52,500 nucleotides of DNA from Cristatella mucedo (taxonomy: Eukaryota > Bryozoa > Phylactolaemata > Cristatellidae): contig WPIO01000022.1 in the NCBI GenBank assembly GCA_009760855.2, forward strand, positions 1,755,001 to 1,807,500. The letters run 5' to 3'. Made by a program: the position numbers and the translations under genes. Of the stretch, positions 1 through 12,700 are shown in pieces. Each line of letters begins with the position of its first letter. Within the stretch, counting starts at the first letter, position 1. Under the pieces are notes generated by a model. The model had not been told where the DNA came from. It did no database searches and saw only the letters and a program-made list of their open reading frames with translations.

Positions 1-1030
1 TGCCGCAGACAAGCCGACAAGAACTGCTCAGACTACACCACGACAATAGCGGTCCCCAAGGCGTAGAAAGGACATACGAATGGCTACGAGACCACGCTTA
101 CTGGGTCAACATGTGCCAGGACGTCGCGAGATATTGCCGATCGTGTTAGGTATGCCAACCGGTTGAGGGGACACAGCTGGCTAACGCCCGCTTGTACCGA
201 CACCTGTTAGACGGCCGTGGGACATGGTTGCTGTAGACATCTTGAAGGTTGGCATATCTGAGCGCAGCCGCGAAAACCTACTGGTAGAGCAAGAAAGATT
301 GACGAAATGGCTTAAAGCCGTGCCTTTTCGAGACAAGTCGGCGGAGACAGTTCACACAGCCCTGTTAAACACTTTCGTTCGTTTTGGTATGCCGCGATTT
401 CCCCACACTGACCAGGGCAACACATCTGATGCTGAAGTAGTAACCACGCTCGGCATGCGCAAGACGACACCTTACCATCCGCAGGGGGGCGGCATGGTAG
501 AAACAGCCAACGGAACACTACTTTCCATGCTGCGCACCTCATGTGTACACTCAGCCGGGGGAGAGTCATCTTCCACTGCTTTTATTCTCTCATCGTACGG
601 CTCATCATCAAGCTACGGGCTATGGACCCTTCGAACTGATGTTTGGCAGCCAGCCTTCCTTCGACAACCTTATGGAGAGCACACAACAAACTGGCTACTC
701 TATGCCTGCAGCGTTTCTCCAGTCGGTTAGCGAAAAGCTTGCCAAATTATGCGAGCTAGTAGATGTGCCAAATAGATTTAGCTGGCTCATACTGCCGATG
801 AAACTCATCGCCGACGACCTCAGAAAACGCCACCCGCTTACCGTCCCGGAGATCTGGTGTGGCTCTGGGATAGCCGAAAGAGGCACAAGCTCGCACCACG
901 ATATCTTTGGCGGCTGGAGAGTGGATACGGTTCTAGGACCGGTCATCGTGCGCATCATAAATGACACCGGTCACCGAAAGATCGTGCATCCGGATAAAGT
1001 TAAGATGCGAGTTCCAAGACTACAGTAGTC
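1..1030 (+). mobile_element. Decayed Ty3/gypsy-type pol integrase remnant
   Basis: This is the 3' part of an LTR-retrotransposon pol gene, broken and non-functional. Positions about 27-149 read as the zinc-binding HHCC region (LLRLHHDN, YCRSC) and end in an in-frame TAG at 147-149. The catalytic core follows in another frame from 224, with VAVDIL (first Asp), HTDQG (second Asp) and MVETANGTL (Glu), the D,D-35-E spacing typical of Metaviridae integrases. A further frame change near 540 leads to GYGPFELMFG and a C-terminal GDLVWL-like stretch, ending in a stop at 1026-1028. At least one nonsense codon and two frame changes are visible. The left part of the element is outside the window, and no LTR was recognised with confidence downstream. 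Confidence 0.8.
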
Positions 1031-1838
1031 CTCTAACCTCAACGGGACCCCAGAGTGGATCGAGCCCGAACGAGATGTTGAAAGACAGGCCTCGAATGCT
1101 GGCTCGGGCCAGGCCTGCTGATGAAGCCGAGAGGGCCGGGGAATTGATAGCTGCATGAGTTTCGGGCCGCCAGTGCTGCCCTCCTGTCAGGTTAGCGAAC
1201 ATGATGTATTTAAGTTCTATGGGGGAATGGATGCATTTTGCGCCTGCGGTTTCTGCTGTGGTAATTAGGAAAGCGCCTGATACTAATGTACATGCCTCAC
1301 CTGTGGCCAATAGCTAAGCCGTTGCAGCTGGTGCAGTGTAAGGCCACTAATGCAGATTATATTTCTTGTCATCTGCTGCGATTGATTGGGTTCCCATATA
1401 TGTGCCCGTTGTGAATAATAAAGGAGAGTCTCGTTTCCGTGCATTAGCACCAGCTGTGTCTCCCACTAGAACAGTCGTGGCTAAAGACACCGTCACACAA
1501 CACGCGCTACTTGGCTACCAATTCTGGTATTGCTGGGGCTCCGGCGGCCGCCGTGCTAGCCTCACCGAGACACGGGACAGACATGAGCAATAAACGAGAC
1601 TCCATATTTATTCCCACTATCAGGTACGTGAACGAGCTGGCTGACTCATCACAGATGAGGGAGTGCATCTATGGTGAGCCGCATCCTTACATCAAAGGCC
1701 CGACCCGGCTGGGAGTTAACTGCCCATTCGCCTGCTGCAGGTGGGGCATACATTAGTGGCCGATGCTGCTGGGCTAATTAAAATAGCAGAAGCAGCTGGC
1801 GCACAAAGCACTGTTGAATAATCTGAACTTTTGTTTTT

Positions 1839-1839
<1 letters not shown>
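1031..1839. other. Unassigned sequence downstream of the gypsy remnant
   Basis: No recognisable coding region. A purine-rich run near 1220 (tatgggggaatgg) could be a polypurine tract of the preceding element, but no matching LTR pair was found. Reading frames here are short and show no family motif. Confidence 0.3.

Positions 1840-1871
<32 letters not shown>
1840..1871. repeat. (TA)n microsatellite
   Basis: About 16 TA units with one AA interruption, seen directly in the sequence. Confidence 0.95.
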
Positions 1872-1892
1872 GACGTATTAAAGTATTGAACG

Positions 1893-2930
1893 TGCATATT
1901 TACATTAGGTGGCAGTGATTTGTCTTGCCGGGCTCGCAGGTGCTATCTGCACCACCTTGGAGGAACAAGGACCTTAACGGCTGCCAGACTGGTAATGGCG
2001 TCGGAGACGTACAGCCTCTGAAATGCCGCTTGCTCCAAGCATGGAATGCTGATACAATCATCATTACTTGGCCACCGGATGCCGAGACCCCCGGCAACAA
2101 AGGGCCTCATCATAGCCTGTCGGTTGCCATCAGACAGGAAAGACCATGTACTGGTCGCATACTTATCGGCCATGTTCCGGCCGCCACCACCAGGGCATCC
2201 TTGCTTCCGTCGAATGGCACCATCGCATGAACGATTATCATATCGGTGCCGTTGTCTATCACAGGTCCGGCTGAAGTGCCGGACCACTAGCAAGGGGGAG
2301 GGCGTGGCCTGCCAATACGCCGATGAAGGCAGTGGCCGGAAGAATTTGATTTAGTTGCCTAGAACTAGGTTGTGTCGGGACGTGACTGCATGCAGCATCG
2401 TCCGGCATTTTCTCAGCACGTGGCAAACGAGCATTGTGAACTTCCTCAGCTTTCGAACAACCAGTTGCGGCACGACCGAGTGCTAATTGCTGTCAGGTTC
2501 GGTAGACACAGCCCGAACTTCTGGACTGGCCAGCGAAAGACGGCAGCAGAGACGTTTGAGGCGCTTACTATCGCTCCTACGACCTCAGCAAGCACGGACC
2601 TACTCAGCTGCCAGCACCGAAGTCTGCTACGCTCAGGTACTGCAAACGATCCTCTTCGGACGACGGCGTGGGCCATCCAAGCTGGCGACGGCTCAGTCGA
2701 GGTGGTGAAGTGCCACTTGGCTGACGCATGAGTCGGCCGAGCACAGAATGTGACAGGCTTGCGAAGCACGTAGGATGGAGGCTTTTGTCTTGGAGCGGAC
2801 CCAGCTAAGGTCGCTGGTGGAGCTCGGCGCGAGCGGAAATGCCTCAAGGTGAAGTGCGGTAGACCACATGCAAACCGACAAAGCTCCATCAGTGCCTTTT
2901 CGGCTGACTTCATGGCAGCCTTAGGCACAA
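1893..2930 (-). mobile_element. R2/NeSL-like LINE fragment with restriction-like endonuclease, antisense
   Basis: Read on the minus strand, about 2310-2190 gives QPDLVIDNGTDMIIV followed by VPFDGSKDALVVAA, then ADKYA and a GGLG-like block. This is the C-terminal restriction-like endonuclease (RLE) layout of R2/NeSL-group non-LTR retrotransposons (PD...D/E...K). It aligns through its length with the opposite-strand copy at 7840-8280, including the shared 'cataCTTATCGGCC' and 'gggcgtggcctgcc' blocks. The region up to about 2930 has short open stretches on the same strand and is probably the preceding part of the element. Frames are broken. The residue where the second catalytic Asp is expected reads His, so this copy is dead. 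Confidence 0.6.
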
Positions 2931-3073
2931 GCCGCTCCCGACACAGGTATTCGAGCCATGGCAGTAGGAAAGTCCGCTACGCATCTGGCTTTTGCCAAGG
3001 TGTTAGAATTTGCAAAACAGCCTGGAGCTAGCCTGAAGCAGATATATATTTACATGCTTACCTCCCATACGAC

Positions 3074-3076
<3 letters not shown>

Positions 3077-3166
<90 letters not shown>

Positions 3167-3257
3167 TCCCTCTCTCTCTCTCTCTTTTCCTCTTCTCTCG
3201 CCCTCTCTCTTTCTCTCTTTCTTTCTTTCTCTCTCTCTCTCTCCCTCTCTCTCTCAG

Positions 3258-3318
<61 letters not shown>

Positions 3319-3410
3319 TTCTATCTCTCTCTCTCTCTTTCACTATCCTCTGATTCTGACTCTTTCCTCGCCCTTCTTTATCCTCCTTCTTCTCTCTCTC
3401 TCTCTCTGTA
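3077..3410. repeat. (CT)n microsatellite, interrupted
   Basis: A pyrimidine tract of CT units with CCCT, TTTC and TAT interruptions. The Ser-Leu reading frames across it are repeat artefacts. Confidence 0.95.
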
Positions 3411-3485
3411 TATTTAGCAAGTTATAGACATTCAATGTATGCTTGCGCAGGCCTACTCTTGTGCGTTCTGGATCAGGGTGGCATA

Positions 3486-3560
3486 GTAATAATCATTAGA
3501 CATTTTTATGGCGCCCTCAGAGAACTGAACCTTTTTCTAGGAATCAGCATGTTTAGTCAT
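3486..3560 (-). mobile_element. LINE B-type 3' tail fragment, antisense
   Basis: The segment 'taataatcattagac' leads into 'ggcgccctcagagaactgaac' and 'tttttctagg'. This is the reverse complement of the LINE B 3' terminus (compare 19195-19250 on the + strand). It lies just upstream of the first visible transporter exon. Confidence 0.6.
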
Positions 3561-3618
3561 GACTGGCGGTGCATAGGAAATATTTTAACTGACTGCATGT
3601 TCCTTTGCATTGTTTTAG

Positions 3619-3750
3619 ATCCGAGCCAGAAGCCAGCTGAGAATTTCTGGAGCCACCAATGCTGTCTACTGGGGCTCTATATTTCTAGTTGATTACATAC
3701 AGTTCTTTGGAGCCACTGTTATTCTGTTGGTGCTGATTGGTGCATTTCAG
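3619..3750 (+). CDS. ABCA5: Transporter exon 1 of window (TMD2 helices)
   Basis: It has 44 codons in phase 0, preceded by a pyrimidine-rich acceptor (tgcattgttttag) and followed by donor gtgggt. It begins [18 protein letters not shown], the juxtamembrane lead-in that precedes a transmembrane helix in ABCA TMD2, and continues with a hydrophobic segment ([15 protein letters not shown]). Earlier exons are not in the window. Confidence 0.8.
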
Positions 3751-6700
3751 GTGGGTGAATATTGAATGCCTGTATTTTAGCCTGTATACAAGTCACAATT
3801 TTGGCTCCAAAGACAGGCATAAAGTAGAATAAACGGTGGGACGCCTACAAATCTGCTCGCTCTACAGCCGTTGGAATATGGTGTGCATGAAGACTGTTCG
3901 TGCTCATATAGCCTGTGTTTTTAAATTCAAACTAGGATCGGGTTACCGTTTATTTTCTTTACGTTACCGACAGCATCTGACGTGTTATGAAGCCGTTGTT
4001 CATGGTTACTTGCGCTTTGCTTAAACCCGTGTATGGATTCACACTTGCGTGCAACAGAAAACTTGTTTCAGTTGTTTTAAATCTAATATATGTGATTTAA
4101 CTAAATTTGTGGATCTTCTTTTTATAATCTGTAACTCGTTTTAGCCCAGCACGTCAGGATTTTAACAATTTGCCATTTTATTTTATAATAATTTCTAATG
4201 TGATACATAAAGTTTTTTAAATTGTTTAATTCCAATTTAATATAGGTTATATACAACTTAAGCGTAAGTCTTCCTCATTTAGGCAAATGCTGTTACTTGA
4301 CTTTCAGCTATTCGCACCTGTGGATTGTGGAGATTCAAGCTCCAACAGTAGTCGGCAGGGGTGGTAACATTCTTTCCGCTTGGATATCTATGCTCCGGGT
4401 CGCATATGCTTTAACCTGTCACCTTGTTCCTCGCTGGTTGTTCTTAAATTGGATAGGAACTCTTCAAGTTGAGAGTTTGGAAAATGTATCGTAACACTCA
4501 TTCTGATTCAAAGTGCCACATAAGTGTTGCATCCTGTTCTCAATGATTCGCGCCTAGTCTGAGGACTTGTAAATACCACGAAAGTTCTCTACCACAGACT
4601 TGAATCCATTCCATTCCTGCATTTTTAACCTATTCATTTTTTTAAACTGTGACCATGAATAATTCGCTGATTTTTGGAAGAACAAAAATGCTAGCTTTTA
4701 TCTTTATCGCACTAATTTGAGAAACTTTTCTTGTAATTACTTAAAGATGTAACCATCTTGGATCAGAGCCTCAACACGGTTTTTCATTAGTTTGATTTTA
4801 AGTGCAAGAGAGGAAGTAGAACTTTCTTGCTGACGACAAGAGGAGGCTCTTGGATGTTGTTACACCCAGGCACAAAATCTTTTCGCTATGGCCAGTCTTT
4901 CTTTGGGTAATGAAGCGTATCAGTGAGACTATGCCACAGACATAAAAATGATAGACATTTTTTATAGCCACCTTGAAGTCTAAGCCAAAGGGCAATGACA
5001 TTTAATAAGCCGAACATCTGCTAATGGTGTTGATCACATTTTATTTCACTGAGAATTTTTTCATTTTTCTGCGTCTTTTTTATTTGTACAGCCGGCAAAG
5101 ATTACAATTCGTTTCCATTGTAACTAAAAAATTTCTTTAAACTCTGCGGTTCGATGAGTCAATGAAGAGTTCCCTCTCAGCGGGATCATGGCATTTTCCA
5201 TTTGGTTAACTAGACCTTCAACGTTGCTGCAACAGACTAGTGAATCCGCTGTCGAAGAGTACGGAAGAAACTCTTTTCCGATGTCTATACCAGGAATACC
5301 TAGTATCGGGCATAAGAAAATTTCTTTTAGTCAATAGCTGAGGAGCTCAGCCCACTCTTTGGACAGGTCAAGTTCTCGCATTAAGCCAACAAGATCAGAT
5401 TGTGACATTAGTTTAAGTATTCGAACATCAAAGGATCCTAGTTTTCAGCAATGTGACTTTCAGTTGAACTCAAATCACGGTCAGTCAGTATATTTGCTAG
5501 TGTAAAATGTGAAACAGGAACTCCCACCTTATCACTGTGTGGTACAGGTCCATCGCTGACGGTAGATTTGGATATTCAATGTTATAATTATTCTTCTTGC
5601 TGAAGCCCTGCACGTTAGTGATGGAGAAAAACAATTCGAAATATGGTCAATTAGCTCTTTTTAAATCATCGGTACTCCAAATGACGTGCATTTGCTTCTA
5701 TCTTTAAGCCCCTGGTGCAAATTTTCTACGCACGGCTTTCAAGCCATATGGGGTGCCCATGTACTATCCGGATCACCCAATTTGCATCCGAAGTATGCTT
5801 GATAGCACTTTTTGATAAATATGGTAATCGGCAGTAGCTGCTCTTTTGTCGAGAATATCCCTAAGATGGAGCAGAATACATTTGGTGAATTCTTACGCTT
5901 CTTTGGCACTGTAAGCGATAAATATCCGTTGATTTAAACGATATAAACTAATAAAATGGCTAACTTTTCTACAAAAAATAACGGACATTATTTTAGTAAA
6001 TGTCTGTAACAGGTAAACCTACTGAAAGCCAATATCATTATAATGAATGCATAAGGTTAGAGCAATCCAAAAACTTTGATAAACAAAATCCGTTAAACCT
6101 GACGTGCCCAATCAAATCCAAGTACACCACAAATCACTATTTGCGATTTATATGTGGAAAATGATAACGAACGCCAGGCAACTACGAATGTCATTCAGAC
6201 CAGCGTTCATCATTGTTGCCCAACTGCATGTCACGTCGAGCTCGCTTAAGCCTCTAGTGCTCTCGCGTCTCGTCATTGCTGTAAATTGAATTTAATACTC
6301 GAACCATTCTTTCATTCCCTGAGTTAGGACTCGGCCGACTACAGAAACGTTGAATTTTGAGTGAACACGTGAGTGTGCTCATTTACTGCTTATAATTATG
6401 TACCCGCGATATGCTGTGTTCACGATCCTACCTGACCGTGCCAGCTTGTACGACTGAAGGTTTCTTTCAGACTTTCAAAGTCCACATTTTTTAAGTGGTT
6501 CGCTCCTCGTATCTTATGTCTTGCTATGGTCGTGAGCTAACGGTATGGAAGTTTGAATTACCTTACCTACTCAGCTATTTCTAAGACTGATTAAAAATCC
6601 CTGTGCATTGTCGCTCAGACTGCAATTAAAGATGCTCTATTGTTTGTTCAAAATTCTAACGTTTGCATCGATTTTTTGCATGACATCCATGGATCGGCAC

Positions 6701-9700
6701 GTTGCTGCAGCAACACAGTCACCGCTTTGAGATATTCGTAGGCATTGTGGTCATGCCCTACGCCTTGATTGAAATCTGAGAAGCCTTCGTTAAGATTTTG
6801 ATGGGAGAAGTTATTCTTTCACCATGTCTCTAGCAATAACTAAGCTTATAGTAAAAGCAATATCACAAAAAAGGAAGGGTGAGCTGATCAAAAAGCAGTT
6901 GAGCATCAAAGACCATGGGCTGAGTTCGAGAAGATGAAATTTTGAAGCAGTGTTCCATCTTTCAGGCACTTTAATAACCATTTTTGTAATGCTTAGCATG
7001 ATAGAAATCTCGCTAATAATTCAGCTGTAATTAAAATTTTGCTTTGCACGTAGCCCTGTATAAATGTAGTAGTCTTCACGATCCATGTCGTCGATTCGAG
7101 TCCTGCTGCAGGCAATCCTTTATTGATGATTTCCAGCAGGACGTATGCTGATAGATAATGCCAGCAGCCGGCCCGGTTGGATCCCGTGGTTAAGGTGCTC
7201 GCTTTTGAGTTCAGAGTGAATGCATTTGATGATGGATTTAGTAAGCTTGAGCTATGTAGAATATGTTAAGCCCCTTGGTGGAAATTAAGCTATTTTAGGG
7301 TGGTATCCAAAAGAATTCTATAATATCCATTGGCCCCCGAAACAGGGTCGGCCCGATCTCGTTCGTTTGGACGCAAGTAAGTTCCTCAAGCTCCTCTTCT
7401 GCCGCCTCTCACTGGCCGGCCCTAAGTGCTGGCCGTATCCTCCGACCCTGACGGCATCAAGCACTGGGTCGTCCTGCGAGCGGTTATCACGAAGCTATGG
7501 GAGTTCGCCAGGCTTGTGACAGGCCATGCTTAGACGGCCCAGCCTTCACATGACAGTGTCAGCCGCTGCCTGGCCACGGTCAAATTCGTCACTAACAGTC
7601 ACTTCCAGACCACGCTGGCCTTTTTTGGAAGTTATACCGGGCTTGGTGGTTCGTCCACCGAGCACGCCTAGACGTGCTTCCAGAGGCTGCTGTTTGAAGT
7701 TGGGCATACCCCGAGACGGCTACTAGCTTCCACCTATTCTGCACGGAGGCAGATACCGTTTGCCACGTGCTGAGCCGCTGCCGGCCGATGCTGAGTGCAA
7801 TGCGTGCGATGCGATGCCCGACACAACCTGGTTATGGGCAACCTAATCGGAGCATTTCCTGCCACCGGATCACCTGCATGTAGGCAGGCCACGCCCTTCC
7901 GCTTGCTGGCGGTTCGGCTTGAGACTCGGACCTGGTTATAGATAAAGAAACCAATATGTTAATCGTTGTTTTGACGGCGCCGTTCGACGAAAGCAAAGAT
8001 GTCATTATAGTGGCGGCCCGGAACAAGGCCGATAAGTATGCAGCCATTGGCCGGTCTTTCCTTTCTGCTGGCTACAGGTCGGCGGTGGTGAGGCCCATCT
8101 TGGTCGGGGCTCTCGGCGGTTGGTAGCCAAACAATTAAGTTTGCATCCGAGGAGATGAAGGAGTTAAGGCGGTACTTTGTCTCTGAAGCCATAACCGGCT
8201 CGGAAGCCGTGTGGTCCCGGTTCCTGAACCGGGAGGGCCGGTTGGCATCCGCGACCCCGGCAGGGCAGGACACCGCCGGCTAATGTATATACGCCAGTAA
8301 AATGTTTTAATAAATGATTAGAGATAGCCGGTAAGGCTTTTCCACCGCTACATAAATAGGGCGGTTTGATAATATAACATCTACTGTAATTTACTGAAGT
8401 TCCACTGTCCGGCTTGACCTCGAACACTCTGACCACCACGCTACTTTCAAAGTATGTTAGTTGAGCAGACTGGTTTGATCATATTTTTTTAAGTGGATGC
8501 CTGCGACTCCCATTCTCAATAGCGTGCCACTATGAAATTTGGCACTTTCCATTGCTCTCAAAGTTAATATAAGCACGGGTCAATAATGAGCATATATTGT
8601 ACTATGCTGATACCCCAGAAGGTAAGTAATAATCGCTCTCCAAGACCTCGGCTCCACGATCGAGCCATTGGAATTAGATCATGAAGTCGGCAGTTCTTTA
8701 TTACCAACTGAAAGCCGCGTTGGAAGCCGTTAAGGCTCTTCCTTCACTATACATGTGAGGCTATTAAATCAGTGGATAATTTTTTATGTCAGTATCAGTC
8801 CTAGATAGTTGTTTGTGATTTCTTAATGTCTGCACTAAACTTCATTGCTTTGCAGGTGTGGTATGCCATTCAAAATAGTTTTGATTAATATGTAGATCAC
8901 TCGTGTGTAAAGGTGATTTAACAGTCGGTTTTTCTACACTATTGTAATAGTATACCACCTCGCAGGTTTCTCTTCCTGCCGGACTGCCACATGTGTGCAT
9001 CAAATCCACGTCCGGCTCCGTATCCATGTGTACCCAGACCCATGACTGAGCGTATGTGTGCACGCCTGTGTGAGTGCGTATGCATTTTCAATTGTTCGTG
9101 TGCACTCTCCAGCACTAACGTAATTTCCATACGTTTGAGCGGATAGCTTTGTCTTTTTTCTAGGTGCCAGCCTTGGTGAACGGTGGAGCCATGCTATGCA
9201 TTGTCATATACTTCTTACTGTATACGCCGCTGTTTCTGCTATACAGCTATTTGTTCTCTTATTTGTTTGACAAATATGAAACATGCCAGTCGACATTGTC
9301 AACCATTTTCATCTTTGTAAGTAGACAACACCGGGCGAAAACGGCTGTACGCTTTTCGTGCCAGACTAATGATTTTCTATAGGGACTTGACAGACTACCT
9401 GCTTCACTTTAGATTTTTTTTATCTCTCTTGTGGTCGTCGGTTGCCTTGACCGAGCTCATTACTGGCTAGCCTCATGTCTTTGTTGATTGCAGCTGAACT
9501 TACTTCCATATGTTGCCACATCAGTATTGGCATTCGTTCCTTCTACAATGGACCTAGCAGATACCCTGCACTACGTGTTTACTGCTCTCGATCCGCTGTA
9601 CACCCTAAGCGGACTATTTTTCTACATTACAAAAGTAAGTAGGCCTTCAGTTCCCATTCTGGCATACACTTGGCTCTACGAAAAACTCTAGGCTTATCTA

Positions 9701-9714
9701 CATCCAAGAATATA

Positions 9715-9748
<34 letters not shown>

Positions 9749-12700
9749 TATATTCTAGCAGCGCTGCTAAGACACTGTAAACTGTGGCCATTTTCTCATT
9801 GGCGTGTCATGTTGGCTCACTCGTAATCGTCTTTTCTTCATCCAATACGTGTACGGTTATTGTGATCAACGTTATCTATTTGGCTTTAAAGAGCTGCTCG
9901 TTGAGATGAAAAGATTATATGTGCAGGTCTATGGAGAAGAATTGTAGCTCAAAATTATTTTTAACCGCATCTATACCGATTAGGATCAACCAATTATACT
10001 AGAGGCTAAACGTAAGGCTGGCTTCAAACGCGACATGCTACGCAGGCGAAGAAGTTCGGCAACGTCCCTTCTCTCCCCCTAGCTGCATCGATGCTTTTGC
10101 CAGTGGAACTCGGCACCGGTCACTCGGAGGTTTTGTTGGCGAGTGCGTTCGTGGTCGTGTTCTAGATTATGTATTTGGCCACCAAAGGAAGAGGTTGGAT
10201 ACGGAGCAGTCCGATCAGGCCGATGCCAGATAGGGGGTTAAAAGTCTGCTTAGCCCAAGCCGTAGAAGAGAGGTGTCCTTCTTTGTTTGCCACGGCAAGC
10301 TGATTGCGAGGCCAGCATGGCTGATGTGTACTGGGCTGGCCTCACACCTAACCTAGTTAGGCAGCCAGCCGTCACTACTGCCACCAGTGGACCTGTAAAG
10401 AAGTTCTTCGCAGACAAAAATGTGCTGAGAAGTGAAAGGCAGTGGTTAAAGCGAGAGGCAGACAATTAAATAGAATGATGGTGCCCAATTAAAGTTCTGG
10501 AGTGGCACCGTTCAATAGCTCAGCAGTGTCAAGCCCGGAAGACATCCTTCCTAAAGCTGGTCGTTCTTTGTTCTGTCAATTCCGACTTGGGAGTGAGCTT
10601 CGCCGGCCCTTCGAGCAATGAGATTGATCATCTGTGTATAGCTCGTAGGACGTCATCATCGAAGTGCGTCGTTGATGAAACTGACGTCGGATCAGATTCG
10701 CAGTCAGCCGTTGGTCGTAGTCATGGCGGCCGTAAATCCGAGCTTCGTTTGAGTGAGAAATGGTGAAATAATGCGTGGCTTGGAGAAATTGGTGGCGGCT
10801 TGATCAAACTGCAGAACATTTGGTCGTGACGTCGGTAGGTACTTGTTCAGAGCCCATTATAAGGAGCAGCAGTAGCAAAGGACCGATAAAGTGGGGAGAT
10901 GAGACGAGGACAAATACGGTATCAAAAGTACATCAGGTGGCTATGATGACGTACGTTCAAGGTGGCATCTCTAGTTACAGGCCGATGCATCTCGCTCAAG
11001 CAGTGACATCTATGTGATTACTTCTCTCAGCGAAAGGCAAACTGCTTGTGATTTGCAACGGACCAATGTGCAACCGCCTCAATCATCAAGGGTTCTCGCC
11101 GAGGGCGCTGCTGTTGAAACGCCCACAAGTCGCAGACTGGTAGAACCACACTCCATTGCAGCTCTATGAGCCCGAAAGAGTAAAAAGTTTGCGAAGGTGT
11201 GCATAACAGCCGGCCGCTGTCACGATCAAAAAGTACGACGACAGGGGAAGGCTAGAAGCAATGATGGAGTCCCTAGCATGGCCGTTGACCAGAGGCGTTG
11301 GGCCATCTTGGCAGTTCCATCTATGTAGATGGCAGCATCGGGGTTCACCTCTTGCTTACGTTTTTTGTTGGAGTACAACACAATGACGGGTTCTTGACCA
11401 TTTTAGTACTTCGTTTGCATTGATACGCCGGATGTGGGATCCTGCATGGTATACCTATACTAGACTAATGTCACAGGTAAGCAAGTTTGGTAGGCAGCAG
11501 CACGTGCCATCGGTTTCTTTATAGATCTTAATTAGTTTCTATTCTGGACCTTGGAGTCCTTGTTTACTTTAAAACTTAACTCTACCTATTGTAGATTTGT
11601 GGCGCCAGCTCGTGATCAGCGGTTGACGTGTAACAGGTGTGTGTCATTATGTTTATGATTGCCAGCGAAGGTCAAAGGGGAAAGCTGCTGGATGCTGCAT
11701 GTAGACAGCTCAAATTTACAGGAATGTCCATGCTGTATGTTGGGTCCACTGTACTGCGTGAATGTACTATGCTGGCGTATGGCGACGAAGAAGAACAGTG
11801 TACCCAATAATACACTTTGATATTCTCCAAAGCGAGGATCGGCCATGACCGTTATGAGTTCCCCGTGGCTTCCTGCGATCATTAATACACTGCCCACCGT
11901 ATTTTGCATTCTACTTACGGGTGTGTGACTACTCAGACAAAATCCGACACATAACAGTGGCTCCGAGAATTCGAATAGGACAATACGCTTCTTGGAATAC
12001 TACAGGATCTTATAAGAGAGCTCTGCCAGCGTTTGGGGAGTAGCCATAAGCAGGCTACATTGCTATCGCTGAGAGGATGGGCCAGGAGAAAAATACTTCA
12101 GTGGAGGCCGTCGAAGCACGATGCTCACAGGCATCCTTCCGAGTAAGCGGTATTCCACGCTCAATATGGAGGTAGCTCCGTGCAAACCGGCAGACTTCGT
12201 GCTACAGGACTCTGTCAAACTTGTCGTGAGAATTCTTCCTCATTCTACCACTGCGACTGATGTGTATGCTACCTATACCGCGGATGTTCCTGCTCAGGCC
12301 GCATCTATATGAGTTTTGATGCTATAACTAGTAGTGAGACGAATTTTTTTCGATCTGATATGTCTGGACCACATGCCAGAGCGGCAGCAGGTGGTAGAGA
12401 TGGCGGAGGAGCTGTCTGTGGTGGCCTGTGAGTTAGGGGCTGTGAGGTTTCTGCTTTTCGAGGCGGCAGATAATACAGTATGCTAGGCGAAAGCTGTCCG
12501 TGAGGCTGTGGGTGAAAAGGCACCGGTCCACGAAACGGCTATGTGCGAGGTGGTGCATGAGAAGGTGCCTGTAGACGAGGTGGTATGCCAGATGACAGCA
12601 CCCCACGAAACGGCTGCTTGCCATAAATAGATGGGCGTCAGCCCCCCAAGAAGGCAGTAGCGGTGGAGGTCAGCAAGCCGGTTCCAGTGACGGGCAAAGC

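Larger units (their letters stand above)
3751..9163 (+). other. Intron of the transporter gene (5.4 kb)
   Basis: The intron runs from donor gtgggt to acceptor ttttttctag. From 3751 to about 7070 it is AT-rich and I recognise nothing coding or repetitive in it. 7085-7220 holds tRNA-like SINE pieces and 7330-8280 an R2/NeSL-like LINE fragment, both listed separately. 8440-9163 shows no recognised feature. Confidence 0.7.

Noticed and set aside
2958-3353. 131-codon frame with Ser-Leu repeats
   Set aside because: It is the translation of the (CT)n microsatellite; any pyrimidine dinucleotide tract stays open in all frames.
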